NCBI GenBank assembly: GCA_028823995.1
Contig: JAPPFD010000027.1
Location: 24,122-88,121 of the forward strand
Direction: 5' to 3'
From: a bacterium
GTDB taxonomy: Bacteria; Actinomycetota; Acidimicrobiia; Spongiisociales; ZC4RG35
Length of the DNA: 64,000 nucleotides
Each line of letters starts with the position of its first letter. Positions within the stretch are counted from its first letter, which is position 1. Shown one piece after another: positions 23,168-33,746 of the stretch. The notes under the pieces were generated by a model that was given only the letters and a program-made list of their open reading frames with translations, searched no databases and was not told where the DNA came from. Made by a program: the position numbers and the translations under genes.

Positions 23168-25467
23168 GAGTCGAACAGCCATTGCACGTCGTCACCCAGG
23201 ACCTCTGCGATCTCCTCGGCCAGCAGGGGCTGCCGTCGCAGGTACGGATCGCTGCGGACCAGGTCGTCGGCGGCCTTCTTGGCGCGCCTCATGGCCGAGA
23301 GGTCACGGAGTATGTCGGCCAGCTTGAGGTCCCCCATTCCCGACTGGCGGGCGCCGAACACCGCCCCCTGACCCCTGATCTCGAGGTCCTCTCTGGCCAG
23401 TTCCAGGCCCTCGTTGGTGCGGGCCATCGCCTTCATGCGCCGGGCCGAGTCGGGTGTGGTGGAGTCGGCCACCAGGAGACAGCGGCCGGGATGCCGGCCC
23501 CGCCCCACCCGGCCCCGCAACTGGTGGAGTTGGGAGAGACCGAACCGCTGGGCGTCGGTTATGACCATCACCGTGGCGTTGGGGATGTCGATCCCCACCT
23601 CTATGACGGTGGTGCTCACCAGCACGTCGGTCTCCCCGGAGCGGAACCTCGCCATGACCGCTTCCTTGTCGGCGCTCGAGAGCTGTCCGTGCATCAGATC
23701 GATCGTCAGGTCGGGGAGGACCGATGTGATCTCCCGGTACTGGGAGGTGACCGACTGCACCTCCAGCTTTTCGCTGTCCTCGATCAGCGGGCAGATCACG
23801 AACGCCTGGCGTCCCTTGGCCACCTCCGTCCGGATGGCCCGGTAGGCGGTGGACATCCCGTCGGCGGTCTTCTCGATCACCCTGGTCTTCACGGGGGAAC
23901 GTCCCGGTGGCATCTCGTCGATGGTCGAGAGGACCAGGTCTCCATAGAGGGTCATCGACAAGGTGCGGGGAATGGGGGTGGCGGTCATGATCAGGAGGTC
24001 CGGCTGGCGATCGGCTCCCTTGTGCTTGAGGGTGCTCCGCTGGGAGACCCCGAAGCGATGCTGTTCGTCCACCACCACCACGCCCAGCCGCCGGAACCGT
24101 ATCCCCTCCTGTATGAGAGAGTGGGTGCCGACCACTATCTGGGCTTCACCCGCCGCCACATCCTCCCTCACCCGGGAACGGCCGGGGTTGTCCAGGTAGT
24201 TGGCGGCCGCCCGCGACGAGGTCAGGAGCGCCACCCGCACGGTGACGCCCCCGGCCGCCTGGAACAGTGATCCGATGTGATGGCCCCCCACCTGGGGACG
24301 CGCCACGGGCGGCGAGAGCCCCGCCTGGCTGAGCATCTCCCGGAGCACCAGGTAGAGCTGCTCGGAAAGCACCTCGGTAGGCGCCATGATCGCCCCCTGG
24401 TTTCCCGATCCCACCGCGGCCAGAAGGGCGGCGAGCGCCACCACCGTCTTGCCGGACCCCACCTCCCCCTGGAGCAGCCGGTGCATGGGACGGCTGCTCT
24501 CCAAGTCCTCCCCTATCTCTCCCAGCACCCTCTTCTGCGCGCCGGTCAGGTCATAGGGAAGGCCGTCCAGGAAGTCGGTGACCAGTTGACACTCCAGCTG
24601 CTGGGAGATCCCCTCCTGTTCTTCCACCAGCCGGTGGCGGGTGAGGGCCAGAGCCACCTGGATGCGGAACAGTTCGTCGAACACCAGCCTCCTCCGGGCC
24701 TCCCGGGCGTGATCCATGCTCGTGGGAAAGTGGATGTTCGCAAAAGCCTGATCCCGATCCATGAATTCCCCCGCCTTCAGTACCGATTCGGGAACGGGAT
24801 CGAGAATCGGCCTGGCTCTCCGCAGGGCGTTGCCCACCGCCGAGCGGATGCGAACCGGGGTCATCTCCCCCACCGCCGAGTGGACCGGCACCACTCTGCC
24901 CTCGAAGCTCTCCTCGTCGGACGAGATCAGCTCCACGTCGGGATTGGTCATCTGGGGACGGCCTCGAAAGGTGGTCACCTTCCCCGAGAAGGCGGCCACC
25001 GTCCCCGGGAGGAGTTGGCGGCCTCTGAACGGTTGGTTGAAGAAGGTGATCTCCATCCGCTGTATCCCGCCCAGGCCCTGATCCGTCCCCGATCCGCCGA
25101 GGTGGGAGTCCTGGACCGTCACCTTCAGCATCTCCCTCGGTCCCCTGCGGCCCGAGACGCGGGGCCGGTAGGTCCTCACCACCTCGGCTATGAGGGTGGC
25201 CTCCCCGTCGATGGGAAGTTCGGGGATCGGAACCACCAGGGAGCGGTCCAGATAGCGGTGGGGGAAGTGCTGGAGCAGGTCGGCCACCGAGCGGACTCCG
25301 CTCTTGGCCAGCATCCCGGCCAGCCGGGGTCCGATGTTTCGGACCCGCTCCACACTCACGTCCTGGAGGTAGGCCAGACTCCGGCCCGGCCCGGAGGTCA
25401 GGGAGTCCTGCCGGGATGACCCTCGCTCCGCCGCGGGAGAACCCGTCTCTACCGTCTGGTTCGCCAT
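23164..25467 (-). CDS. recG: ATP-dependent DNA helicase RecG
   Basis: A 767-residue fork-reversal helicase. The N-terminal wedge and OB-fold region covers about residues 30-210. Helicase motifs include [11 protein letters not shown] (Walker A), [10 protein letters not shown] (DExH box in the DEQH form) and QLRGRVGRG (motif VI). It is divergent from rpmB; 41 bp separate the two starts, so promoters for both lie there. Confidence 0.96.
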   Translation of the reverse strand: MANQTVETGSPAAERGSSRQDSLTSGPGRSLAYLQDVSVERVRNIGPRLAGMLAKSGVRSVADLLQHFPHRYLDRSLVVPIPELPIDGEATLIAEVVRTYRPRVSGRRGPREMLKVTVQDSHLGGSGTDQGLGGIQRMEITFFNQPFRGRQLLPGTVAAFSGKVTTFRGRPQMTNPDVELISSDEESFEGRVVPVHSAVGEMTPVRIRSAVGNALRRARPILDPVPESVLKAGEFMDRDQAFANIHFPTSMDHAREARRRLVFDELFRIQVALALTRHRLVEEQEGISQQLECQLVTDFLDGLPYDLTGAQKRVLGEIGEDLESSRPMHRLLQGEVGSGKTVVALAALLAAVGSGNQGAIMAPTEVLSEQLYLVLREMLSQAGLSPPVARPQVGGHHIGSLFQAAGGVTVRVALLTSSRAAANYLDNPGRSRVREDVAAGEAQIVVGTHSLIQEGIRFRRLGVVVVDEQHRFGVSQRSTLKHKGADRQPDLLIMTATPIPRTLSMTLYGDLVLSTIDEMPPGRSPVKTRVIEKTADGMSTAYRAIRTEVAKGRQAFVICPLIEDSEKLEVQSVTSQYREITSVLPDLTIDLMHGQLSSADKEAVMARFRSGETDVLVSTTVIEVGIDIPNATVMVITDAQRFGLSQLHQLRGRVGRGRHPGRCLLVADSTTPDSARRMKAMARTNEGLELAREDLEIRGQGAVFGARQSGMGDLKLADILRDLSAMRRAKKAADDLVRSDPYLRRQPLLAEEIAEVLGDDVQWLFDS

Positions 25468-25508
25468 CTCATCTGTGGTTTGCTATTCTTGTGGGTCGGA
25501 GGAAATCC

Positions 25509-25697
25509 ATGGCGTACCAATGCGAGGTCTGCGGGCGCAAACCGTCCTTCGGCAAGACCGTGACCTTCTCTCATAAGCGAAATAACCGTCGGTGGCGTCC
25601 CAACATACAGCGGATCAGGGTGCGCCGGGGGTCAAACACGCGCCGGGCCCGGGTCTGCACTTCTTGTATCAAGGCAGGAAAGGTGGAAAAGGTCTGA
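25509..25697 (+). CDS. rpmB: 50S ribosomal protein L28
   Basis: A 62-residue protein starting [15 protein letters not shown] with a zinc-type CEVC motif, and a later CTSCIKAGK. This is the zinc-binding form of L28. The ATG at 25509 follows GGAGGAAATCC. Confidence 0.95.
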   Translation: MAYQCEVCGRKPSFGKTVTFSHKRNNRRWRPNIQRIRVRRGSNTRRARVCTSCIKAGKVEKV

Positions 25698-25698
25698 G

Positions 25699-25911
25699 GT
25701 GCAGGGAGTCGTCAAGACCTACGATCCCGAGACGGGGGTCGGAGTGATCGTTTGCGACGACGACCGAAGCACAGTTCTCCTGCGACCGGGTTCCCTGGAA
25801 GGCTCCATCTTCCGCTTTCTCCGCCAGGGGCAGCGGATCGTATTCGAAACCGATCAGGAGGGAGACCGCTCCTTCGCCCACAGCATTCGAATGGGCCAGG
25901 ACGGATACTGA
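25699..25911 (+). CDS. Cold-shock-domain-like small protein
   Basis: A 70-residue single-domain protein. It opens with a strand pattern like that of cold shock proteins (GVVKTYDPETGVGVIV) and later has QRIVFETDQ, but lacks the aromatic RNP1 motif KGFGFI. It therefore resembles a divergent OB-fold family. The GTG start at 25699 is one base after the rpmB stop, so it is cotranscribed with rpmB. Nucleic-acid binding is inferred from the fold only. Confidence 0.65.
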   Translation: MQGVVKTYDPETGVGVIVCDDDRSTVLLRPGSLEGSIFRFLRQGQRIVFETDQEGDRSFAHSIRMGQDGY

Positions 25912-25927
25912 TCTCCAAGGAGGAAAC

Positions 25928-26161
25928 GTGGCTGTCGCATACATTTTGATCCAGACCGAAGTCGGAAAGGCCGAGCAGGTGTCCCGCAACGTGAGGGCAA
26001 TCGCCGGGGTGCGGGAGGCGGAGAACGTCACCGGTCCCTACGACGTGGTCGTCAAGGTGGAAGCCGACGGCGTGGACCAACTGGGGCGGCTGGTGGTCTC
26101 CGAAATCCAGATGATCCAGGGCATCACCCGCACGCTCACCTGCCCGGTCGTCCGCCTCTGA
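25928..26161 (+). CDS. Lrp/AsnC-type ligand-binding (RAM) domain protein
   Basis: A 77-residue stand-alone effector domain, without the HTH half of Lrp regulators. The pattern AYILIQTEVGKAEQV, GPYDVVVKVEAD, and VVSEIQMIQGITRTLTC is typical of such single-domain proteins, which bind amino acids as oligomers. The GTG start at 25928 follows AAGGAGGAAAC. Third gene of a short unit with rpmB. Confidence 0.8.
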   Translation: MAVAYILIQTEVGKAEQVSRNVRAIAGVREAENVTGPYDVVVKVEADGVDQLGRLVVSEIQMIQGITRTLTCPVVRL

Positions 26162-26233
26162 ACCAAACCCCCTCCCCCACAACCCATCCTCTTCTCCCAT
26201 GGCTGACAGAGGTTCCATGAAGGGAGAACCGCC

Positions 26234-26869
26234 ATGACCCACCCGAATCTCACCGTGGTCCGACACCCCCTGGTGGTTCACTACCTCACCGTGATCCGCG
26301 ACCGGCGCACCGGTCCCAGCGAGTACCGGGAGATGACCCGGAGGCTTTCCTGGCTGCTGGTGGCGGAGGCGACCGCCGACCTGCCCCTGCTGCCCACCGA
26401 GATCGAGACCCCCATGGAGGGCGGGTTCGTCGGCGGCCGGCTCGCCAAGCCCACCGTGCTGGTGCCGGTCCTCCGGGCCGGGCTGGGGATGGTGGAGGGA
26501 GCCCTGGACCTCCTGGGCGAGTCCAGCATCGGCTACATCGGGTTGCAGCGGGACGAGGAGACCGCCCGGCCGGTCGGCTACTACAACAAGCTCCCGCCCG
26601 TGTCCGGCGCCCGGGTGCTGGTGCTCGAGCCCATGCTGGCCACCGGCGGCTCCCTGGCGGCGGCCGTCGACCTGGTCAAGGCGGAGGGAGCCGGCGACAT
26701 CGCCTGCGTGTGCGTGGTCACCTCTCCCGAGGGTGTCGAGGCCATGGCGGAACGCCATCCCGACACCAGAGTCTTCACCGCCGGCCACGACCGGGAGTTG
26801 GATCCCCGCAAGTACATCCTCCCCGGCCTGGGCGACATGGGAGATCGGCTGTTCGGCACCCCCCACTGA
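26234..26869 (+). CDS. upp: Uracil phosphoribosyltransferase
   Basis: A 211-residue salvage enzyme making UMP from uracil and PRPP. The PRPP loop reads LEPMLATGGS; most family members have Asp where Glu stands here. VLRAGLGMVEG and the C-terminal GLGDMGDRLFGT are conserved. It heads a nucleoside-salvage run with deoB, deoA and punA. Confidence 0.95.
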   Translation: MTHPNLTVVRHPLVVHYLTVIRDRRTGPSEYREMTRRLSWLLVAEATADLPLLPTEIETPMEGGFVGGRLAKPTVLVPVLRAGLGMVEGALDLLGESSIGYIGLQRDEETARPVGYYNKLPPVSGARVLVLEPMLATGGSLAAAVDLVKAEGAGDIACVCVVTSPEGVEAMAERHPDTRVFTAGHDRELDPRKYILPGLGDMGDRLFGTPH

Positions 26870-26876
26870 GGGGCCT

Positions 26877-27170
26877 GTGCAGAGGGTCCCGGACTTCGAG
26901 GAGGCGGTCCTGGAGGTGCTCGACGGCCTTCCGGAGGGAGAGGTGATCAGCTACGGGGAACTCGCCGCCGCCGCCGGGTACCGAGGCGCCGCCCGGGCGG
27001 TGGGAAACCTGCTGAGAGCCACCGCCGAACCGGCGCCGTGGTGGCGGGTGATAAGGGCCGACGGCCGGCTGGTGGCGCCCGACGCGGGTAGGCAGGCCGA
27101 GAAGCTGAGGGCCGAGGGCGTGACCGTGGAGGACGGACGCGTGGTCTCCGGAGTGAGGGGCGGTTCGTGA
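26877..27170 (+). CDS. Alkyltransferase-like (ATL) protein
   Basis: A 97-residue protein equal to the DNA-binding domain of O6-alkylguanine-DNA alkyltransferase. The helix-turn-helix segment is GEVISYGELAAAAGYRGAARAVGNLL. The active-site motif PCHRVI is replaced by PWWRVI: Trp stands where the acceptor Cys should be. ATL proteins bind O6-alkylguanine without removing the alkyl group and channel it to nucleotide excision repair. The GTG start at 26877 lies 7 bp after upp, and the stop overlaps deoB. Confidence 0.88.
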   Translation: MQRVPDFEEAVLEVLDGLPEGEVISYGELAAAAGYRGAARAVGNLLRATAEPAPWWRVIRADGRLVAPDAGRQAEKLRAEGVTVEDGRVVSGVRGGS

Positions 27171-28357
27171 GTCCCCATCCTCTGGAGCGTGCGGTGGTGA
27201 TGGTGCTCGACTCCTGCGGCGCGGGCGAGGCCCCCGACGCCCACCGGTACGGAGACTCCGGCGCGGACACCCTGGGCAACGTGGCCCGGGCGGTTGGCGG
27301 ACTGACGCTTCCCAATCTCGGCGCGGCAGGACTCGGGAACCTCCATCCCGGCCTCGAAGGCGTTCCGGCCGCGACCCACCCCTCAATGGCCTTCGGGCGT
27401 ATGGCCCCGGCGTCGGCGGGAAAGGACTCCACCACCGGGCACTGGGAGATCGCCGGGCTTTGGGTCACCCGCCCATTCGGCCTGTTCCCGGACGGGTTCC
27501 CTCCCGAGTTGACCGACCCCATAGAGGCCGAGTTCGGAAGGAAGTTCCTGGGCAACATGGCCGCGTCGGGCACCACCATCATCGCGGAGTTGGGCGAGAG
27601 GCACCTGGCCACCGGCCGGCCCATCCTCTACACCTCCGGCGACTCGGTGTTCCAGATCGCCTGCCACGCCGACGTGCTGAGCGTGGCCGAACTGTACCGG
27701 CTGTGCGAGATCGCCCGACGCCACTGCGATGCGTACCGGATCGGAAGGGTGATTGCCCGGCCCTTCGTGGGAGAACCGGGTAACTTCCGTCGCACCTACG
27801 ACCGAAAGGACTTCTCGATGCTCCCCCCTTCCTCCACCCTGCTGGACCAGGTGTCGGAGGCCGGGATGACCGTATGGGGCATCGGTAAGACCGAGGACCT
27901 CTTCTGCGCACAGGGACTCACCCGGTCCCAGCACACCGAAGGCGACGCCGACGGGCTCGGGAAGACCGTGGAGGCTCTCTCCGCCATGAAGTCCGAGGGA
28001 AGGCCCGGGCTGATCTTCACCAATCTTGTGGACCTGGACATGCGGTACGGCCACCGCCAGGACCCCCACGGCTACGCGGCCGCCCTGGAGGGAATCGATT
28101 CCTGGATCCCCGCCCTGGCAGAGACCCTGGGAGGAAATGACCTGCTGTTCATCACGGCCGACCACGGCACCGATCCCACCGGCGACTCCACCGATCACAC
28201 CCGTGAGATGGTTCCCCTGCTGGTAGCGGGCCGCAACGCCGCCGGGGTCGACCTGGGGATCCGGGGACGCTACTCGGATGTGGCCGTGACCATCGCCGAG
28301 GGCTTCGGACTGCCTCCGACCGGAGAGGGAACCTCTTTTTGGAAGGAGGTAGCGTGA
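27167..28357 (+). CDS. deoB: Phosphopentomutase
   Basis: A 396-residue metalloenzyme of the alkaline phosphatase superfamily that interconverts (deoxy)ribose 1- and 5-phosphates. It has the N-terminal metal site VVMVLDSCGAGEAPD, KDSTTGHWEIAG, and the C-terminal ITADHGTDPTGDSTDHTRE. The GTG start overlaps the ATL stop, and its own stop overlaps deoA. Confidence 0.95.
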   Translation: MSPHPLERAVVMVLDSCGAGEAPDAHRYGDSGADTLGNVARAVGGLTLPNLGAAGLGNLHPGLEGVPAATHPSMAFGRMAPASAGKDSTTGHWEIAGLWVTRPFGLFPDGFPPELTDPIEAEFGRKFLGNMAASGTTIIAELGERHLATGRPILYTSGDSVFQIACHADVLSVAELYRLCEIARRHCDAYRIGRVIARPFVGEPGNFRRTYDRKDFSMLPPSSTLLDQVSEAGMTVWGIGKTEDLFCAQGLTRSQHTEGDADGLGKTVEALSAMKSEGRPGLIFTNLVDLDMRYGHRQDPHGYAAALEGIDSWIPALAETLGGNDLLFITADHGTDPTGDSTDHTREMVPLLVAGRNAAGVDLGIRGRYSDVAVTIAEGFGLPPTGEGTSFWKEVA

Positions 28358-29679
28358 AGTTCACGGCCGTCGAACTGATCGAACGCAAGAGGGACGGGGG
28401 GACGCTGTCCCCCGACCAGATTAGGTGGCTTATCTCCGCTTTCACCTCCGGCGAGGTGACCGACTACCAGATGGCGGCCATGGCCATGGCCGTGTACCTG
28501 CGAGGTCTCGACGCGGGAGAACTCTCGACGTGGACCGACGCCATGCTGCACTCCGGCGAGACCCTGGACCTGTCGGGCTTGCAGGGCCCCAAGGTGGACA
28601 AGCACTCCACCGGAGGGGTGGGAGACAAGGTGACCATCCCGCTCCTGCCCATGGTCAGGGCCTGCGGAGTTCTCGCTCCTACCCTGACCGGACGCGGTCT
28701 GGGTCACACCGGCGGGACCCGGGACAAGCTGGAGTCCATCCCGGGGCTGAGCACTTCCCTGAGCTCCGACCGTTTCATGGAGGTGCTCCGGACCCACGGC
28801 ATGGTCTACGGAGGACAGTCGGAGAACCTGGCCCCGGCCGACGCCAAACTCTATGCGCTGCGTGACGCCACCGGCACGGTCCCCTCCCTTCCACTGATCG
28901 CCTCCTCGATCATGTCCAAGAAACTGGCCGAAGACCTCGATGGCCTGGTACTGGACGTCAAGACCGGCGCCGGGGCGTTCATGCCTAACCCGGCCCAGGC
29001 CCGGGAACTGGCCGCCACCATGGTCGGCCTGGGAGCGGCGCACGGGGTGGCGACCACCGCCTTTCTGACCAGCATGGAGTCACCCCTGGGGAGAGAGGTG
29101 GGCAACGCCTGCGAGATCGCCGAGTCGATCCAGACCCTTCGCGGCGAGGGGCCCGAGGACCTGTGGGAGGTGACCCTGGCCCTGGGGTCGGAGATGTTGC
29201 TCCTGGCGGGAGGGGCCTCCGATGAAGCAGCCGCCCGCCGGATGCTGACCCGAGCGGTGCGATCCGGGGAGGCCCTGGAGATGTTCCGCAAGGTGGTGCA
29301 GGCCCAGGGAGGGGACCCGGCGGTGGTGGATGACCCTTCCCTCCTGCCGGCGGCCGCCCGCCGCGCCGAGGTGCGGGCGCAGGAGTCGGGCTGGGTCTCG
29401 GCATGTCAGGCCCTGACTGTGGGCATCGCCGCCACCCGCCTGGGGGCGGGACGGGAACGCAAGGAGGACTCGATCGACCCGGGAGTGGGAATCAGGGTCC
29501 TGGCCAAGCCGGGTGATCGTGTGGAGAAGGGCCAGACCCTGGCCGAGGTGGCCTACGAGGAGGAGAACCGATGGGAGGCGGTGCGGGGCTTCTTGGCGGG
29601 AGCATGGTCGATCGACGAGCAACCGCCGGACACCGCGCCTTTAATAGGCGAGAGAATCCGAAGCAGCGAGATGGATTGA
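28354..29679 (+). CDS. deoA: Thymidine / pyrimidine-nucleoside phosphorylase
   Basis: A 441-residue enzyme that cleaves thymidine or other pyrimidine nucleosides with phosphate. The phosphate/substrate signature DKHSTGGVGDK is near residue 80, with TGRGLGHTGGTRDKLESI after it. The start is the GTG at 28354, with GGAAGGAGGT upstream and a 4-bp overlap with deoB; the ATG 15 bp earlier has no ribosome site. Confidence 0.94.
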   Translation: MKFTAVELIERKRDGGTLSPDQIRWLISAFTSGEVTDYQMAAMAMAVYLRGLDAGELSTWTDAMLHSGETLDLSGLQGPKVDKHSTGGVGDKVTIPLLPMVRACGVLAPTLTGRGLGHTGGTRDKLESIPGLSTSLSSDRFMEVLRTHGMVYGGQSENLAPADAKLYALRDATGTVPSLPLIASSIMSKKLAEDLDGLVLDVKTGAGAFMPNPAQARELAATMVGLGAAHGVATTAFLTSMESPLGREVGNACEIAESIQTLRGEGPEDLWEVTLALGSEMLLLAGGASDEAAARRMLTRAVRSGEALEMFRKVVQAQGGDPAVVDDPSLLPAAARRAEVRAQESGWVSACQALTVGIAATRLGAGRERKEDSIDPGVGIRVLAKPGDRVEKGQTLAEVAYEEENRWEAVRGFLAGAWSIDEQPPDTAPLIGERIRSSEMD

Positions 29680-29681
29680 GA

Positions 29682-30512
29682 ATGTCGAAGAACGACCTGT
29701 ACGAGAGGCTGGAGGCCGCCGCAGAGGCCATAGCCGAAGCCACGGGCCATCCCCGCCACGACGTGGTGGTGGTCCTCGGGTCCGCTTCCGGAGACTTCCC
29801 CGAACACCTGGAGGAGGCCGTGGCGGTTCCCTACCCCAGGATCCCCGGCTTTCCGGTCCCGGCCGTCAGAGGCCACGCGGGCACCCTCTACTCGGCCTCG
29901 TTCGGACCCAACCGGGTGATACTTCTCTCCGGGAGGGTCCACGCCTACGAGGGCTACAGCCCCGACGTGCTGACCTTTGCGGTCCGGGCGTCGCTCGTGG
30001 CCGGATGCCACACCCTGGTGGTGACCAACGCCGCCGGAGGGTGCGGCGACGGTATGACCGCCGGATCGATAGTGGCGATCTCCGACCACATCAACCTGGC
30101 CGGCATCAATCCACTGGTGGGTCCCAACGACCCGCGGCTGGGGACCCGGTTTCCCGACATGTCCGACACCTACACCCCCCGACTGCGACGGTTGGTCGCA
30201 GAAGTCGCCGCCGAACAGGGCATCGACATCTCGGAGGGGGTGTACGCCTGGTTCCTGGGCCCGACTTTCGAGACGCCCGCCGAGGTGGAGATGGCCCGCC
30301 GCCTGGGCGCCGACCTGGTGGGCATGTCCACAGTGCCGGAGGTCATCTGCGCCCGCCACCTGGAGCGGCAGGTGATCGGCCTCTCCGTGGTGACCAACCT
30401 GGCCGCCGGGATCGCCGACCACCGACTCACCCACGAGGACGTAGCGGCCACCGCGGAGCTGGTGAAAGAGGACTTCAGCCGACTGCTCACCGCCCTCCTC
30501 CCCCGGATTTAG
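29682..30512 (+). CDS. punA: Purine-nucleoside phosphorylase
   Basis: A 276-residue trimeric-type PNP that splits purine nucleosides with phosphate. The motifs are VVLGSASGDFPE (usual form GSGLG), TNAAGG, and GPTFETPAEV, followed by GMSTVPEVI. The ATG at 29682 follows the deoA stop by two bases. Together with deoA and deoB it feeds pentose phosphates to central metabolism. Confidence 0.93.
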   Translation: MSKNDLYERLEAAAEAIAEATGHPRHDVVVVLGSASGDFPEHLEEAVAVPYPRIPGFPVPAVRGHAGTLYSASFGPNRVILLSGRVHAYEGYSPDVLTFAVRASLVAGCHTLVVTNAAGGCGDGMTAGSIVAISDHINLAGINPLVGPNDPRLGTRFPDMSDTYTPRLRRLVAEVAAEQGIDISEGVYAWFLGPTFETPAEVEMARRLGADLVGMSTVPEVICARHLERQVIGLSVVTNLAAGIADHRLTHEDVAATAELVKEDFSRLLTALLPRI

Positions 30513-30545
30513 GATGCTCCGGGGCTAGTAACCTTGAGGGCGCCC

Positions 30546-31304
30546 ATGCGGATACTGGTGTGCGTCAAGCAGATTCCCGACCCGGCCAACCCCTCCCGAT
30601 TTGATCCGGATACCCATCTGCTGGTCCGCACCGAGGACCAGATCCTCGACGACACCGACCGCTACGGCGTGGAGATGGGCCTCAGGTTGGCCGAGGCCAA
30701 CGAGGGAACGGTCACCCTGGTCTCGATGGGTCCGGTGGGCCGCGCCCAGGGCATCCGCCAGGCACTGGCGATGGGCGCCGACCGGGCAGTGATGATCGAG
30801 GACGAGACCCTGGCGGGCGCCGACGCCCTGACCACCGCCCGGGTTCTGGCGGCGGCGACCGAACGCACCGGGTTCGACCTGGTCATTTGTGGCCCCGAGT
30901 CCACCGACGGGTACTCGGGAGTGGTGCCCCAGATGATGGCCGAGCTGCTGGGAGTGGCGGCCCTCACCTACGCCACCGGAGTGGAGGTCTCCGGCGACCG
31001 GGTCACCATCAACCGCCAGACCAGCGCCGGCTACGACGTGGTCACAGCAGACCTTCCCGCCCTGGTCTCGGTGACCGCCGGGGTGGTGGAGCCCCGCTAT
31101 CCCACTTTCAGAGGGATAATGCAGGCCAAGCAGAAGCCCACCGAGACCCTGGAAGTCGCCGACCTGGGAGTGGAAGTCTCGGTCGGCCAGGAGGTGGTTT
31201 CGGTGGTCCCCGCGCCGGAACGGGCCGCCGGAGTGGTGGCGGAGGATGAGGGCGAGGGGCATCTTCTCATCCTGGAGAAGCTCCAGGAAGCGAAGGTCGT
31301 CTAG
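30546..31304 (+). CDS. etfB: Electron transfer flavoprotein beta subunit
   Basis: A 252-residue ETF subunit that binds AMP and takes electrons from acyl-CoA and related dehydrogenases. It has the N-terminal [13 protein letters not shown] and the family segment [24 protein letters not shown] prefer the ATG at 30546, after GAGGG, to the one at 30534. Two bases separate it from etfA. Confidence 0.95.
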   Translation: MRILVCVKQIPDPANPSRFDPDTHLLVRTEDQILDDTDRYGVEMGLRLAEANEGTVTLVSMGPVGRAQGIRQALAMGADRAVMIEDETLAGADALTTARVLAAATERTGFDLVICGPESTDGYSGVVPQMMAELLGVAALTYATGVEVSGDRVTINRQTSAGYDVVTADLPALVSVTAGVVEPRYPTFRGIMQAKQKPTETLEVADLGVEVSVGQEVVSVVPAPERAAGVVAEDEGEGHLLILEKLQEAKVV

Positions 31305-31306
31305 CC

Positions 31307-32260
31307 ATGGCCGAGATCTGGGTCTTCTGCGAAGAGACGGACGGAGCGCCATCCACCCTGGGACTGGAACTTCTGGCCAAGGCGCGGAGTCTCGGAGAGC
31401 CCACCGTTCTCTACGCAGGCGCCGGATCGGCCCAGGCCTGGGAGACCCTGGGAGATCACGGAGCGGCGACGGTGCTCCACTTCGACCACGGGGACTCACT
31501 GGCGGCTGCGCCGGTGGCGGCGGCCATCGCCGCCCGGGCCGGAGAGCAGGCCCCCGGAATGATCCTCTTCGGACAGGCCTACACCGACAGGGATGTGGCC
31601 GGCCGACTGGCGGTCCGGCTGGGACTGCCGGTCCTGTCCAACGCGGTGGATGTGAACCTCGAGCCCGATGGGACCGCAACCACCCGCCACGAGATCTCGG
31701 GAGGCGCCGAGATCGCGGTGGCCGCCTTTCGGGCGCCCAGCCCCCACCTGGCGATCGTCCGCCCCAAGTCTTTCCCGGCCGAGCCGGTCGGCGGGCCGCC
31801 CCCCGAGGTGGTCCCGATCGAGCTTCCCGACGTGGGAGGAGCGGGTGCTCTGGTGACCGAGCGACACGCCCGGGAGCGGCAGGGACCCGACCTGGAGGAG
31901 GCGGCCGTGATCGTCTCGGGAGGACGAGGGCTGGGAGCAGCCGAGCACTACTCGCTGATCGAATCCCTTGCCGCCCCGCTGGGTGCGGCCACCGGCGCCA
32001 CCCGGGCCATCGTGGACGCCGGATGGGTGCCTTACGCCAAGCAGGTGGGACAGACCGGCAAGACCGTCAAGCCCGATGTTTACATCGCCTGCGGAATCTC
32101 AGGCGCCATGCAGCACCTGGTGGGCATGAAGGACGCCAAGACCATCATCGCCATCAACAAGGACCCCGACGCTCCCATCTTCACCATCGCCGACCTGGGA
32201 ATCGTGGGGGACGTCCACAAGGTGATGCCCAAGCTGATCGAGGAGTTGGGCGGCGGCTAG
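31307..32260 (+). CDS. etfA: Electron transfer flavoprotein alpha subunit
   Basis: A 317-residue FAD-binding ETF subunit. The C-terminal FAD domain is clear: [35 protein letters not shown], and [11 protein letters not shown], ending in [20 protein letters not shown]. It pairs with EtfB and passes electrons to the quinone pool through an ETF dehydrogenase not present here. Confidence 0.96.
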   Translation: MAEIWVFCEETDGAPSTLGLELLAKARSLGEPTVLYAGAGSAQAWETLGDHGAATVLHFDHGDSLAAAPVAAAIAARAGEQAPGMILFGQAYTDRDVAGRLAVRLGLPVLSNAVDVNLEPDGTATTRHEISGGAEIAVAAFRAPSPHLAIVRPKSFPAEPVGGPPPEVVPIELPDVGGAGALVTERHARERQGPDLEEAAVIVSGGRGLGAAEHYSLIESLAAPLGAATGATRAIVDAGWVPYAKQVGQTGKTVKPDVYIACGISGAMQHLVGMKDAKTIIAINKDPDAPIFTIADLGIVGDVHKVMPKLIEELGGG

Positions 32261-32439
32261 TCCCGGAGCGGACCTGCGGCCGGGTTCGGCTCCCTGCCCG
32301 TCGTTCCCCACTTAGATCCCCAACGCCGAAAAGGCGCGAGGAACCGGCTCGCCGGGCGCCGGAGCTTTATCATCAACTGGTTATAGAGCTATGACCCCGG
32401 CGGACCGGGTGGCCCACATCTGGAAGGAAGGATCTGAAT

Positions 32440-33630
32440 TTGGACGCTGGCAATATCGCTTGGATGGTCACCGCTTCCGCCCTCGTGCTGTTCATGGTGC
32501 CTGGGCTTGCCCTCTTCTACGGCGGCATGGTGAACTCCAAGAACGTAGTGAACATGCTGATGATGAACGTGGTCACCATCCCCATCGCCACCATCATCTG
32601 GGTGGTGGTCGGGTACTCGCTGGCCTTCGGCGTCACGGCCGGCGATCTGGGCATCATCGGCAACCTGGACAAGGTGGGCCTGGCCGAACTCGGTGACGAG
32701 GAGACGCTTTTCTCGGTCTTCCAGATGATGTTCGCCATCATCACTCCCGCTCTGATAGCCGGCGCCGTGGCAGGGAGGATGAAATTCTCCTCGTGGGTGA
32801 TCTTCGCGGCGCTCTGGTCCCTCCTGATCTATCCCGTGGTGGCCCACTGGGGATTCGCCGGCGACGGCTTGCTGTATTCCTTCGGAGCGCGCGACTTCGC
32901 CGGGGGTCTGGTCATCCACGTCAACTCCGGAGTGGCCGCCCTGGCGCTGATCAGGGTGCTGGGACCCCGGCAGGACTTTGGAACCGAACACCCCCCGCAC
33001 TCCCTTCCCCTCACCCTGATCGGTACCGGGATCCTGTGGTTCGGATGGTTCGGGTTCAATGCCGGGTCGGCCCTGGCCGCCGACGGAGCGGCCATCACCG
33101 CCCTGCTCAACACCCAGGTGGGCGCTTCCCTCGGGGCCTTCGGGTGGATGGTCTCCGACTGGACCCGCCATCGCAGGCCCACCCTGCTGGGCCTGGTCTC
33201 CGGAGCGGTGGCGGGACTGGTGGCTATCACTCCGGCCGCCGGGTTCGTCAGCCCCTCGGCGGCGATCGTCATCGGCGCGGCCGGCGGGTACATCTGCTCG
33301 CTGGTGGTGGGGCTCAAGGAGAGGTTCGGTTACGACGACTCCCTGGACGTGGTGGGGATCCACATGGTGGGTGGGGTGATCGGCTCGGTGCTCACCGGGG
33401 TGTTCTCCTCGACGGCGTACGGCGAATTCGACGGCCTCATCTACGGAGGCGCCGGCTTCTTCGGCAAGCAGTTGGTGGGGGTGGTGGCCGTGATCGCCTT
33501 CAGCTTTGTCGCCACCTGGATCCTGGCCAAGGTCCTGGACAGGACCATCGGCCTGCGCGCCGCCCGCGAGGATGAGATCATCGGCCTGGACATCGCCCAG
33601 CACGGCGAGGACGCCTACTGGATCCGCTAG
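32440..33630 (+). CDS. amt: Ammonium transporter
   Basis: A 396-residue membrane channel with about eleven helices. The N-terminal WMVTASALVLFMVPGLALFYGGM is typical. Both pore histidines are visible, in LVIHVNSGVAALAL and VVGIHMVGGVIGS. The start is a TTG at 32440 after GGAAGGA, with somewhat long spacing. A GlnK-type PII gene, often beside amt, is not present in this window. Confidence 0.94.
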   Translation: MDAGNIAWMVTASALVLFMVPGLALFYGGMVNSKNVVNMLMMNVVTIPIATIIWVVVGYSLAFGVTAGDLGIIGNLDKVGLAELGDEETLFSVFQMMFAIITPALIAGAVAGRMKFSSWVIFAALWSLLIYPVVAHWGFAGDGLLYSFGARDFAGGLVIHVNSGVAALALIRVLGPRQDFGTEHPPHSLPLTLIGTGILWFGWFGFNAGSALAADGAAITALLNTQVGASLGAFGWMVSDWTRHRRPTLLGLVSGAVAGLVAITPAAGFVSPSAAIVIGAAGGYICSLVVGLKERFGYDDSLDVVGIHMVGGVIGSVLTGVFSSTAYGEFDGLIYGGAGFFGKQLVGVVAVIAFSFVATWILAKVLDRTIGLRAAREDEIIGLDIAQHGEDAYWIR

Positions 33631-33746
33631 GAATTGCGGAATAGCCACTACCCCCATTGCCGTTAAGGAAACGGCGGGGGACTTCCATTAGAGTTGACCG
33701 CCGGTCCGGGGACGAACCCGGACAGAGAGCCACAAGGAGGAACTCG

